Position numbers and translations under genes: made by a program. The notes beneath the pieces were generated by a model. The model did not search any database, was not told the origin of the DNA, and saw only the letters and a list, made by a program, of their open reading frames with translations. Shown one piece after another: positions 48,022 through 56,665 of a stretch of DNA of 64,000 bases. Source of the stretch: Streptomyces uncialis (lineage in GTDB: Bacteria; Actinomycetota; Actinomycetes; Streptomycetales; Streptomycetaceae); NCBI RefSeq assembly GCF_036250755.1, contig NZ_CP109583.1:7310001-7374000 (forward strand). The letters run 5' to 3'. Position 1 is the first letter of the stretch; the number at the start of each line of letters is the position of its first letter.

Positions 48022-49083
48022 TCAGGGGCGGGTGCCGCCGGGCGGACCGCCCGCCGGTACGGCCGCCGGTGGTGTGCCGTGCCCCGGGCGCTCCTGGTGG
48101 TGCGTTCCGCGCCGCCCGCCGACGGGTGTGCCCGGGGCGCGGTCCGGGCGCGGGGTGTGCCCGCCGGGCGCCGGCCGGGGCTGCGCCCGGCCGGTGTGCG
48201 GGGCGCCGACGGTCTCCGGCGTGGCGGGCTCCTGGGCCGGACCGGGAATGCGTACCGGCGGTGGGCCGTCCGCGGGGTCCGGTGTGGCGACGGGGGCCGT
48301 GGAAGCGGGGGCACCGGCTGCCGCGCGGCGGCGGCGCCAGGTGTCCCGGAGTCCGAAGAGCCAGCGCTCCGCCCGTGCCACCAGCGGCTCGAACCACGGC
48401 AGCGCGAGCAGGATCAGCAGCCCGGCCGCCCAGCCGAGCAGGACATCGCTGAGCCAGTGCGTACCGAGATAGACCGTGGTCAGACCCACCCCGAGCGAGA
48501 CGACGGCCGACAGCGCCGACAGATACCGGCGGGCGCGCGGGGTCGCCGCCAGATACGCGAGGATTCCCCAGGTCACCACCGCGTTCGCGGTGTGCCCGGA
48601 GGGGAATATGTCCCCGCCGAGCCACATCTCGTTGGAGCCGATCACGGTCGCGTAGTGCGGACCGAGGCGGCCCATGCCCAGCTTGGCCGCGCCCACCGTC
48701 ACATTCAGCAGCAGCAGGGACATCCCGAGCGTCAGCATCGGACGCAGGGTGCGCTGGCGCCATGACCGCCAGCCCAGCCACGCGGCGACCATCACGGCGG
48801 TCGGGCCGCGCTGGCCGAGGACCACGTAGTAGTCGAGGTAGGCGTGCAGCTCCGGCCACTGCTGGTACGGCCGGAAGAACATGACCTGCCAGTCGAGGCG
48901 CACGAGCCAGGACGTGGTGAGCACCGCGACGACGATCGCGGCGTAGAAGCCCAGGGTCGCCGAGAAGAGGACGACCCTGTGCCGGCTCATCCCCGGTACG
49001 GAGACATGAGCCGGTCGTTCCGGCTCACGGTCCAGCCGGGCGAACACCCGGTCCAGACGGGTGGGGTTTGGTTCGGTACGCAC
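48022..49083 (-). CDS. PAP2-family membrane phosphatase
   Basis: 353 residues from GTG 49083 (VRTEPNPTRLDRV); the RBS is poor and ATG at about residue 31 (MSRHRVVLF) is an alternative. Five to six membrane segments. AKLGMGRLGPHYA replaces the canonical K-x6-RP; GGDIFPSGHTANAVV is a good PSGH motif; TTVYLGTHWLSDVLLGW keeps the His and Asp of the third motif but has Thr-Thr where Ser-Arg is usual. After residue 240 the tail is Pro/Gly/Arg-rich and cytoplasmic. It may dephosphorylate a lipid phosphate; the altered motifs leave activity open. Confidence 0.82.
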   Translation of the reverse strand: MRTEPNPTRLDRVFARLDREPERPAHVSVPGMSRHRVVLFSATLGFYAAIVVAVLTTSWLVRLDWQVMFFRPYQQWPELHAYLDYYVVLGQRGPTAVMVAAWLGWRSWRQRTLRPMLTLGMSLLLLNVTVGAAKLGMGRLGPHYATVIGSNEMWLGGDIFPSGHTANAVVTWGILAYLAATPRARRYLSALSAVVSLGVGLTTVYLGTHWLSDVLLGWAAGLLILLALPWFEPLVARAERWLFGLRDTWRRRRAAAGAPASTAPVATPDPADGPPPVRIPGPAQEPATPETVGAPHTGRAQPRPAPGGHTPRPDRAPGTPVGGRRGTHHQERPGHGTPPAAVPAGGPPGGTRP

Positions 49084-49556
49084 GCAATCGACGTTACAGG
49101 GGCGCGCACCCGGCGACGTCCAATCCCTCGCTTTGTGATGACCATGTGATGTGGCATTCCTCTCAGTTGCCACTGTCAATACGGCATCGGCCTTATTGCA
49201 TGAGGGACTTCTCATCTATTTCCGCCGCACTATGACAAGCGGGCTTTATGGGCGGGACGAATTCTGTTCACCGGCCGCCGGCCAGGAATTCCCCGGCCGC
49301 TCACCGGCGATCTTGGACCGCCCGCTCCTCGTGTCCGCCGGCGCGGCACGGGGCGCACCGGCGGACACGAGTGGCGCACGCCACACGCGCCGACCCGGAC
49401 GGGGGGAGGTCCGCCACCCGGGGCCCCGGGTGACTCGCGTACGCTGGCCGCTCACTCGCTCTGTGTGACCGGACCGGGAGCGTCCCCACTCCCGACGCCG
49501 CGGGAAGCCCCTCCCGCGGGTCCGCCGAGGGTGAGCGACCATCCGGGAGGTACCGC
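49084..49556. other. 473-bp divergent region between PAP2 and MFS genes
   Basis: An AT-rich block at about 49130-49265 is followed by a 13-bp perfect inverted repeat at 49329-49370. A 105-codon plus-strand frame at 49151-49468 covers the repeat and has no RBS; not called. Promoters of both flanking genes are expected here. Confidence 0.45.
49329..49370. promoter_or_regulatory. 13-bp perfect inverted repeat upstream of the MFS exporter gene
   Basis: TCGTGTCCGCCGG (49329-49341) and CCGGCGGACACGA (49358-49370) are separated by 16 bases. No gene ends nearby on the plus strand, so a terminator role is less likely. A dimeric repressor site or an mRNA hairpin in the exporter leader fits the position. 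Confidence 0.4.
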
Positions 49557-51254
49557 ATGCCAGGGACGACCACGGCCGCCGCACGGGCAGCCGCGGACGC
49601 GCTCGGCGAGCGTCTCGGCAGGCTGCGCGACACGCTCCTCGCCCGGCCGGGCGACCCGAAGGACCCCGGCGCCAACCGCTGGCTCGTCCTGCTCGTCCTC
49701 TGCGTCAGCCTGCTGCTCGTCGCCGTCGACGCGACCGTCCTGCACGTCGCCGTCCCCGCCGTCACCGAGGACCTGCGGCCCAGCGGTGTCGAGCTGCTGT
49801 GGATCGTGGACGTGTACCCGCTGGTCTGCGCCTCGCTGCTGATCCTCTTCGGCACCCTCGGCGACCGGGTCGGCCGCCGCCGGGTGCTGCTCCTCGGCTA
49901 CGCGCTGTTCGGGGTGGCCTCCGCGATCGCCGCCGTCGCGGACGACGCGGGCGTACTGATCGCGGCCCGCGCCCTGCTCGGTGTCGGCGGCGCGATGATC
50001 ATGCCCGCCACGCTCTCGATCCTGCGGCAGATCTTCCCCGACCGCCGCGAACGCGCCCTCGCCATCGGCGTCTGGAGCGCGGTCGCCGCCGTCGGCGCGG
50101 CGATGGGCCCGCTCGTCGGCGGCTTCCTGCTGGAGCACTTCTGGTGGGGCTCCGTCTTCCTGATCAACATCCCCCTGATGCTGATCAGCCTTCCGATCGG
50201 GCGGCTGCTGCTGCCCGAGTCCACGGGCGACCGCGACGGACCCTGGGACGTGGTCGGCGCGCTGATGGCCGCCGCCGGACTCTTCGCCCTGGTCCTCGGC
50301 GTCAAACAGCTGGGCGGCGAGGGCGCGGACGGCGGCCCGCTGACCCTGCTGCCGCTGATCGGCGGCGCGGCCCTGCTCGTCACCTTCGTACGGCGCCAGC
50401 GCCGCCGCACCTATCCGCTGGTCGATCTGCGGCTGTTCGCGCGGCCCGCGTTCAGCACCTCGGTCGGGTGCATCGTGCTCGCGATGCTCGCCCTCGTCGG
50501 CCTCGAACTCGTGGCCGCGCAGTACTTGCAGCTCGTCCTCGGGCTGTCCCCGCTGGAGACCGGGCTGCGGCTGCTGCCGCTCACCGTCGCCGCGATGGCC
50601 GCGGGTCTCGCCGGAGCCCGGATGCTCCAGCGCTTCGGCCCCCGCACCATGGTCGCCCTCGGCTTCGTGCTCACCGCCACCGCCGTGCTGACCCTGACGT
50701 TCATGGGACACCAGGACAATCGCGGTCTGCTGCTCTGCGGATTCCTGATGCTCGGCTTCGGCCTGGAGACCACCCTGTTCGGGGCGTACGAGTCGATGCT
50801 CGCCGAGGCGCCCGAGGAACAGGCGGGCGGCGCCGCCGCCATCGGGGAGACCTCCTACCAGCTCGGCGCGGGCATCGGCATCGCCCTGCTCGGCAGCGTC
50901 ATGAACGCGACGTACGGACACGGCCTCAGCGTGCTGCCCGGGGTGCCCGGCGGCGCCCAGGAGGCGGCGCGCCACTCGCTGGGGGAGGCGTACGAGGTGT
51001 CCGAGCGGCTCGGCCCCGGCGCGGGGGAGACGCTGCGCACCGCCGCGCGCGACTCCTTCGTCGACGGGCTGCACATGACGCTCGCGGTGAGCGCCGCCCT
51101 GCTGGTGCTCGGCGCGCTGGCCGCGCTGCGGCTGCCGAGGGACATGGAGTGCCCGGCCCCCGCGGCGAAGCCCGTGACGTCCGGTCCGGGCGCGGAGCTG
51201 CCCTCGCCCCGCAGCGCGAGCGGCTCGCGCACCTCCGCCGACGCGACGGTGTGA
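49557..51254 (+). CDS. MFS drug exporter, DHA2/EmrB-QacA type
   Basis: 565 residues from ATG 49557 with GGGAGG 6-7 bases upstream. Fourteen membrane segments. SLLLVAVDATVLHVAVPAVT (motif D1-like), FGTLGDRVGRRRVLLLGYAL (motif A) and GAAMGPLVGGFLLEHFWWGS (motif C) identify a DHA2 proton antiporter. Probably exports a toxic compound; no TetR-type regulator gene is adjacent. N-terminal 40 and C-terminal 45 residues are cytoplasmic. Confidence 0.9.
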   Translation: MPGTTTAAARAAADALGERLGRLRDTLLARPGDPKDPGANRWLVLLVLCVSLLLVAVDATVLHVAVPAVTEDLRPSGVELLWIVDVYPLVCASLLILFGTLGDRVGRRRVLLLGYALFGVASAIAAVADDAGVLIAARALLGVGGAMIMPATLSILRQIFPDRRERALAIGVWSAVAAVGAAMGPLVGGFLLEHFWWGSVFLINIPLMLISLPIGRLLLPESTGDRDGPWDVVGALMAAAGLFALVLGVKQLGGEGADGGPLTLLPLIGGAALLVTFVRRQRRRTYPLVDLRLFARPAFSTSVGCIVLAMLALVGLELVAAQYLQLVLGLSPLETGLRLLPLTVAAMAAGLAGARMLQRFGPRTMVALGFVLTATAVLTLTFMGHQDNRGLLLCGFLMLGFGLETTLFGAYESMLAEAPEEQAGGAAAIGETSYQLGAGIGIALLGSVMNATYGHGLSVLPGVPGGAQEAARHSLGEAYEVSERLGPGAGETLRTAARDSFVDGLHMTLAVSAALLVLGALAALRLPRDMECPAPAAKPVTSGPGAELPSPRSASGSRTSADATV

Positions 51255-51354
51255 CGCTCCGGCCCGGTCGCCGTTGCCACCGGGAGGACCCCCGGCTAAC
51301 GTCGGCCCCCGAGCCTGGTTACCGCTGCTAGTTTCCGCCGTCGGAGGTACACCC

Positions 51355-52545
51355 ATGTCCGCGCCGCCCAAGCCGCCGCCCTTCGACCCCGCCGACCCGC
51401 TCGGCATCGACGACCTCCTGGAGCCCGAGGACCTCGCGATCCGGGACACCGTCCGGGCCTGGACCCGCGACCGGGTGCTGCCGCACATCGCCGAGTGGTA
51501 CGAGAGCGGCGAGCTGCCCGTCGTCCGGGAACTGGCGCGGGAGCTCGGCGCGCTCGGCGCCCTCGGGATGTCCCTGGAGGGGTACGGCTGCGCGGGCGCG
51601 AGCGCGGTGCAGTACGGCCTCGCCTGTCTGGAGCTGGAGGCCGCCGACTCCGGCATCCGCTCCCTGGTCTCCGTGCAGGGCTCGCTCGCGATGTACGCGA
51701 TCCACCGCTACGGCTCCGAGGAGCAGCGCCGGGAGTGGCTGCCCGGGATGGCCGCGGGGGAACTCATCGGCTGCTTCGGACTGACCGAGCCCGACCACGG
51801 CAGCGACCCGGGGTCGATGCGCACATACGCGCGCCGCGACGGTGACGACTGGGTGCTGAACGGCCGCAAGATGTGGATCACCAACGGGTCCGTGGCGCAG
51901 GTCGCCGTGGTCTGGGCGCAGACCGACGGGGGAGTGCGCGGCTTCGTCGTCCCCACCGGCGCCCCGGGGTTCAGCGCGCCCGAGATCAAGCACAAGTGGT
52001 CGCTGCGCGCCTCCGTCACCAGTGAGCTGGTGCTGGACGACGTACGGCTGCCCGCCGACGCGGTGCTGCCCGGGGTCACCGGGCTGCGCGGTCCGCTGGG
52101 CTGTCTGTCGCACGCGCGCTACGGGATCGTCTGGGGCTCGATGGGCGCGGCCCGGTCGAGTTTCGAGACGGCGCTGGCGTACGCCGGGTCACGGGAGCAG
52201 TTCGGCAGGCCCATCGGCGGCTTCCAGCTCACCCAGGCCAAGCTCGCCGACATGGCGGTCGAGCTGCACAAGGGCATTCTGCTGGCCCATCATCTGGGCC
52301 GCCGGATGGACGCGGGGACGCTGCGGGCCGAGCAGATCAGCTTCGGCAAGCTCAACAACGTGCGGGAGGCGATCGAGATCTGCCGTACCGCCCGGACGAT
52401 CCTCGGCGCGAACGGCATCTCGCTGGAGTACCCGGTGATGCGGCACGCCACGAACCTGGAGTCGGTGCTCACCTACGAGGGCACCGTGGAGATGCATCAG
52501 CTCGTGCTGGGCAAGGCGCTCACCGGACTCGACGCCTTCCGGTAA
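51355..52545 (+). CDS. Acyl-CoA dehydrogenase, glutaryl-CoA dehydrogenase-like
   Basis: 396 residues from ATG 51355 with GGAGG upstream. MSLEGYGCAGASAVQYGLAC and ADSGIRSLVSVQGSLAMYAI match the glutaryl-CoA dehydrogenase signature, including the substrate-carboxylate Arg. LIGCFGLTEPDHGSDPGSMR is the flavin/substrate loop, and LTYEGTVEMHQLVLGKALTG has the catalytic Glu. It would oxidise, and probably decarboxylate, glutaryl-CoA to crotonyl-CoA in lysine/tryptophan breakdown. Confidence 0.9.
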   Translation: MSAPPKPPPFDPADPLGIDDLLEPEDLAIRDTVRAWTRDRVLPHIAEWYESGELPVVRELARELGALGALGMSLEGYGCAGASAVQYGLACLELEAADSGIRSLVSVQGSLAMYAIHRYGSEEQRREWLPGMAAGELIGCFGLTEPDHGSDPGSMRTYARRDGDDWVLNGRKMWITNGSVAQVAVVWAQTDGGVRGFVVPTGAPGFSAPEIKHKWSLRASVTSELVLDDVRLPADAVLPGVTGLRGPLGCLSHARYGIVWGSMGAARSSFETALAYAGSREQFGRPIGGFQLTQAKLADMAVELHKGILLAHHLGRRMDAGTLRAEQISFGKLNNVREAIEICRTARTILGANGISLEYPVMRHATNLESVLTYEGTVEMHQLVLGKALTGLDAFR

Positions 52546-52633
52546 GGCCCCCCGGCCCTTCCGTCGCCCGTCCGGGTGATCCCCGGTACGGGCGGTGACG
52601 CCCCGGCCGAACCGGCCGGTGAGCGGCCCTGCC

Positions 52634-53083
52634 TCAGCTCTGGTTGAAGAAACCGTCGCTGCGACGGCCCTGGGCCTCGCCGCTGACGATCTCGGTGTGC
52701 GAAGGGGTGAGCAGGAAGACCCGCGTGGCCACGCGCTCGATCGAGCCGCGCAGTCCGAAGGTCAGACCGGCCGCGAAGTCGACGACGCGCTTGGCGTCGC
52801 CGGGCTCCATGGCCGTGAGGTTCACGATGACCGGGACACCGTCCCGGAACAGTTCACCGATGGCGCGGGCGTCCCGGAAACTGTCCGGGGTGACCGTGCC
52901 GATGCGGCGGCCGGTCTCCTCGGCGGTGTCCGTGGCGACCTTCACCCGCGGGTCGGTCACCCAGGCGTTGCCGTGGCTCCCGGTCGCGTCGGTCGTGTCG
53001 TCCTCGTAGCTGTCGTAGTAACGCTCATCATCGTTGTCGTCGACGAGGCCAAGCCAGGCACTCGCCTTGCGCACCGATCCCAT
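52634..53083 (-). CDS. SepF-like cell-division protein (SflA-type)
   Basis: 149 residues from ATG 53083. Short N-terminal amphipathic helix [16 protein letters not shown] (membrane-binding in SepF), acidic linker [15 protein letters not shown], and the SepF core: [60 protein letters not shown]. Streptomyces have one SepF and two SepF-like proteins. The position next to the DUF5685 gene and away from ftsZ fits the SflA homologue as I recall it, not SepF itself. Likely acts on FtsZ or membrane curvature at division or hyphal growth sites. Confidence 0.87.
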   Translation of the reverse strand: MGSVRKASAWLGLVDDNDDERYYDSYEDDTTDATGSHGNAWVTDPRVKVATDTAEETGRRIGTVTPDSFRDARAIGELFRDGVPVIVNLTAMEPGDAKRVVDFAAGLTFGLRGSIERVATRVFLLTPSHTEIVSGEAQGRRSDGFFNQS

Positions 53084-53369
53084 GGACGCCTCCTCTCACA
53101 GCGGTCTTGCGTGGTTCCGCCCCCCTATGGTCGACCATGATGCTGACAACGCGCCAAGGGGTTGGTCGCCGCGCTGGGTTTTCGTGACGGTACTGGTGCA
53201 CAGCAAATCGGTAGAGGTCCCCTGATTCCAAGGGTCTTGCGGCACAACGCTGCTGACTGTGAGTGAAATATGATTTCTCGCGGCGTTTGGGTGATGCCCG
53301 GTGCGTCCGGGTGAACGGACCGGCCGGTAGCATGCGCCGATTCGGTTACGGCACGGGGGGAGCGTCGTC

Positions 53370-54662
53370 ATGTTCGGCATTGTCAGGCCCTGCAAGCATC
53401 GCTTGGGGGAGCGGCTCGGAGCCGCGTGGATGGCTCATTTGTGCGGCCTGTGCCTCGCTCTGCGAAGGGATCACGGGCAGTTCGCCCGGCTTGTCACCAA
53501 CTATGACGGTCTGCTGGTCTCGGTTCTGACGGAAGCTCAGGCCGAGCGGGCCGAGGAGGGCCGGCGCCGGGCCGGACCCTGTCCGCTGCGCGGGATGCGT
53601 GGTGCCTCAGTGGCCCGTGGGGAGGGTGCCAGGCTCGCCGCGGCGGTCTCCCTGGTGCTCGCCGCGGCCAAGATGCGGGACCACGTCCTGGACGGTGACG
53701 GACTGTTGGCTCGAAAGCCCATAGCGGTCGCCGCACGGCGTGTCGCGGCCAACTGGGACAAAGCGGGTCAACGTACCGGTACGGCTGTGGGCTTCGACAC
53801 CGCGCTCCTGCTCGACGCGGTCGACCGCCAGCCGGGCATCGAGGCACTCGCGGGCCCCGGCACCCCGCTGCTCACCGTCACCGAACCCACCGAGACCGCG
53901 ACGGCCGCCGCCTTCGCGCACACCGCCGTCCTCGCCGGCAGACCCCACAACGCCGCGCCGCTCGCCGAGGCCGGACGCCTCTTCGGCCGGCTCGCCCATC
54001 TCCTGGACGCCGTCGAGGACCGGGACACCGACGCCGCCACGGGCGCGTGGAACCCGCTCACCGCCACCGGCACCGACCTCACCGAGGCCCGCCGCCTCGC
54101 CGACGACGCGCTGCACGGGATACGTCTGGCCCTGCGCGAGGCCGACTTCACCGACGGCGGACTCGCCCATGTGCTGCTCGCCCATGAACTGCGGAACTCG
54201 GTGGACCGCGCCTTCGGGTCGCGCTCCTGCGGGCACCCGGGCGCGGGGGACGAGGCCGCGCCGGGCACGCACGGGACCCTGTCCGGACCCGGCGCCGCCC
54301 ACACGGTCGGCGCCCACACACCCGGCGGGCCGAACGGGCCTTACGCGCCGAACGGACCGTACGCCCCGAACGGGCCTTACGCGCCCGGCGGACCCGGTGA
54401 CCCCGGTCCGGGTGGTCCCTTCCCGCCCGGACCGCCGCGCCGGGACCGGCGGGGGATGCTCGCGGGCTGTCTGGTCTGGGCCGGACTCGCCTGCACGTGT
54501 CAGCTCTGCTGCGGCGAGTACGAGGACCCCTGGTCGCGTGAGCGCCGTCCGTCACCGTGCGGGAACTGCGACTGCGGGGTGTGCGGCGAATGCTGCAACT
54601 GCTGTAGCTGCTGCGGCGGGGACGGCGAGGGCGGCTGCTGCGACTGCGGGTGCGACTGCTGA
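53370..54662 (+). CDS. DUF5685-type protein with Cys-rich C-terminal tail
   Basis: 430 residues from ATG 53370, GGGGAG upstream. N-terminus MFGIVRPCKHRLGERLGAAW and MAHLCGLCLALRRDHGQFAR is the conserved block, with Cys8, Cys25 and Cys28 as a possible metal site. The helical middle contains VLAAAKMRDHVLDGDGL, RLFGRLAHLLDAVEDRDTDA and WNPLTATGTDLTEARRLADD, reminiscent of a helical all-alpha domain with acidic clusters. A linker with three NGPYAP copies leads to the last 68 residues, which hold 20 cysteines in CC, CxC and CxxC patterns. Function unknown; the tail suggests metal or cluster binding or disulfide packing. Confidence 0.82.
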   Translation: MFGIVRPCKHRLGERLGAAWMAHLCGLCLALRRDHGQFARLVTNYDGLLVSVLTEAQAERAEEGRRRAGPCPLRGMRGASVARGEGARLAAAVSLVLAAAKMRDHVLDGDGLLARKPIAVAARRVAANWDKAGQRTGTAVGFDTALLLDAVDRQPGIEALAGPGTPLLTVTEPTETATAAAFAHTAVLAGRPHNAAPLAEAGRLFGRLAHLLDAVEDRDTDAATGAWNPLTATGTDLTEARRLADDALHGIRLALREADFTDGGLAHVLLAHELRNSVDRAFGSRSCGHPGAGDEAAPGTHGTLSGPGAAHTVGAHTPGGPNGPYAPNGPYAPNGPYAPGGPGDPGPGGPFPPGPPRRDRRGMLAGCLVWAGLACTCQLCCGEYEDPWSRERRPSPCGNCDCGVCGECCNCCSCCGGDGEGGCCDCGCDC

Positions 54663-54987
54663 TCCTTCCGTCGCCCGGTTCGCCTCCTGCCCGGCCGGAT
54701 ACGGTCCCGTACGTGGGCGGGCAGGCGTGCGGGACCCGTCCCTGGGCGGGCGGGCGTGCGGGACCCGTCCCTGGGCGGGCGGGGCGCGGGTGCGGGACCC
54801 GCACCCGGGCGGGAGGGGTACGGCACCCGCACCGGGACGGCAGGGGTACCGGTCCCGTACCCCGGGTCGCCCGTACCTCGGGTCGCCGGGTCGCCGGGGT
54901 GCCGGTCCCGTACCCAGGGCCGCCGGGGTGCCGGGGTGCCGGGGGTGTCGGGTGGCCCTGGGTACGGGACCGGCGGCCGGGGTGTGC
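54663..54987. repeat. 325-bp GC-rich repeat region between convergent genes
   Basis: GTGCGGGACCCG recurs several times. A 29-bp period repeats twice from about 54724 (GGCGTGCGGGACCCGTCCCT...). GGGTGCGGG-A-CCCGCACCC (54788-54806) is a perfect palindrome. A 20-bp perfect inverted repeat follows at 54901-54920/54955-54974. No coding potential. The array probably arose by slippage and now serves as a termination zone for both convergent genes. Confidence 0.8.
54901..54974 (-). terminator. 20-bp perfect inverted repeat, terminator of the solute-binding protein gene
   Basis: GCCGGTCCCGTACCCAGGGC (54901-54920) and its exact complement at 54955-54974 are separated by 34 GC-rich bases. The repeat starts 13 bases beyond the minus-strand stop at 54988. 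Confidence 0.7.
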
Positions 54988-55947
54988 TCAGCCCTTGGAC
55001 TCCGGCGGGGAGATCTCCGAGGTCTTGATGGCGGAGCCCTTCGTGCCCCACTTCGCCAGGATCTTGTCGTACGTCCCGTCCTCGATGAGCTTGTTGACCG
55101 CGGCCTGGAAGGCGGGGGCCAGCGGGGTGTTCTTCTTGAAGGCGAAGCCCACGTCCAGCCGGTGGAACTCGCTCAGGAACTTCAGCCCCTTCTGATGGGA
55201 CACCGCGTACCGCAGACCGTTGATGGTGCTCATCACCACATCGGCGCGGCCCTGCTGGAGCGCGGACCAGATCGCGCTCTGATCGCTGTACGTCTGGACG
55301 CTGTACGCCTTCTGCCCGTCGCACACCTTCTTGTTGTCCTGGAGCGTCGCCTCGAACGTCGTGCCCGCGCTCGTCGCGACCTTCAGCCCGCAGAGCTGCT
55401 TGAGATCGTTGATCTCGGGCAGATCGCTGTCCTCGCGCGCGGCGAAGCCCTGGCCGTCGTTGATGTACGTCACGAAGTCGATCGTCCTGCGGCGCTCCTC
55501 CGTCACCCCGAAGTTGCCGGTGCCCAGGTCGTACTTGCCGCTGCCGAGCGCGGGCAGGATCGCCTCGAAGCTCGCCACCTCGCGCTTCAGCTCGATGCCC
55601 AGCACCTTCGCCACCGCGTCCGCGAAGTCCACGTCCTGACCGACGAGCGTCTTCCCGTCGTCCAGGTACGCCGAGCCCGGCGGGTTGCCGCCGACGCTGG
55701 TCGCGAGGGTCAGTTCACCGTTCCCGCGGACCTCCGCCGGCAGCAGCGCCGCGGCGGCCGGGTCCTTGGCGAGCGAGGACACCACATCGGTCGTCGGGAG
55801 GTCCGCGTTCTTCGCGGCGCCCGTCCGGGTACCCGGGTCCGAACCGCCCGACCCGTCCGAACCGCACGAGGTGAGCGTCAGCGCGGTGGCCGTGATCAGG
55901 GCGAAGGTGGCGAAACTGCGATGGCGGGACAGCGTGGACGTACTCAT
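54988..55947 (-). CDS. Polar amino acid ABC transporter solute-binding lipoprotein (SBP_bac_3)
   Basis: 319 residues from ATG 55947. Lipoprotein signal with lipobox around Cys28 (ALTLTSCGSD). The SBP_bac_3 fold shows GQDVDFADAVAKVLGIELKR, YDLGTGNFGVTEERRRTIDF and LKVATSAGTTFEATLQDNKK. C-terminal DGTYDKILAKWGTKGSAIKT is characteristic. It binds an amino-acid-like ligand outside the cell for the permeases transcribed divergently from 56666. Confidence 0.9.
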   Translation of the reverse strand: MSTSTLSRHRSFATFALITATALTLTSCGSDGSGGSDPGTRTGAAKNADLPTTDVVSSLAKDPAAAALLPAEVRGNGELTLATSVGGNPPGSAYLDDGKTLVGQDVDFADAVAKVLGIELKREVASFEAILPALGSGKYDLGTGNFGVTEERRRTIDFVTYINDGQGFAAREDSDLPEINDLKQLCGLKVATSAGTTFEATLQDNKKVCDGQKAYSVQTYSDQSAIWSALQQGRADVVMSTINGLRYAVSHQKGLKFLSEFHRLDVGFAFKKNTPLAPAFQAAVNKLIEDGTYDKILAKWGTKGSAIKTSEISPPESKG

Positions 55948-56535
55948 GGTGTGGCGTTCTCCAAGTACCGACAGATGAGACGGACGACCGGAAGGTGAGA
56001 GGCCCGGCGGGAAGGCGGTGCGCGCGGCCCGGCCCAGGCGCGGCCGGCCGGCCCGTCCGGGGTCGCCGGTCGGGCCGCGCGGGGCGCGGCGGAGCTGTCG
56101 GGAAGCGGTCGGGAAGCGGCCGGCCGCGGGTCCCGCCGGAGCGGGTCACCCGCCGGCGGTCACCGAGGGCACTGCGGGAAGGGCACTGCTGAGGGGAGGG
56201 GCCGAGCTGGCGAACGTGTGTGAAGGCACTGCGGGCACTGCGAAAAGGGAAAGGGCGCCGGAACGGCGGGAACAGCGGGAACGGCGGGGCGGACCGTGCG
56301 CGGGACGCGGAAGGTGGCCCGGTGCCTCGGAGAACGCGTGACGGCCGTCGCGCGGAGAGAGAACCGCGGGGCCGGGCAGCGTGGCGTCAGCTCAACAAGA
56401 CGCCGACCACACTCGACCGAAGTCGATGTGGGAGCGTGTGACCAGCCACTGCTGCGGATGCATGGTCACAAGTGGAACAGGCATCCGGGTCGCCGTCAAC
56501 CGACTTGAGACGTACGGCTCAGAGTGTGGACACCC
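55948..56535. other. Divergent regulatory region of the transport cluster
   Basis: About 590 GC-rich bases with short repeats: GGCACTGCGGG-like units at about 56167-56240 and GGAACGGCGGGAACAGCGGG at 56262-56288. No gene supported; three plus-strand frames here are compositional. No T-box or other riboswitch recognised. Confidence 0.45.
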
Positions 56536-56566
56536 TTGACAGCGTGGCGGACAACACCCTTAGTCT
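56536..56566 (+). promoter_or_regulatory. Candidate promoter of the amino-acid transporter operon
   Basis: A perfect -35 TTGACA (56536-56541) is followed by CTTAGT at 17 bases or TAGTCT (56561-56566) at 19 bases. The transcript would begin near 56573, giving a leader of about 90 bases to the ATG at 56666. Confidence 0.5.
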
Positions 56567-56665
56567 CAAGGCGTATTGGGACGCCCGCCGCTGCTGAGGG
56601 GCTCGGTCGGTGTCCATGTGTGAAGGCCAGTCCGTGCCGACTTCCCGTGCCCGCGGAGCCTTCGC

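Noticed and set aside
49151..49468. 105-codon plus ORF before the exporter
   Set aside because: No RBS, composition changes midway, and it covers the inverted repeat.
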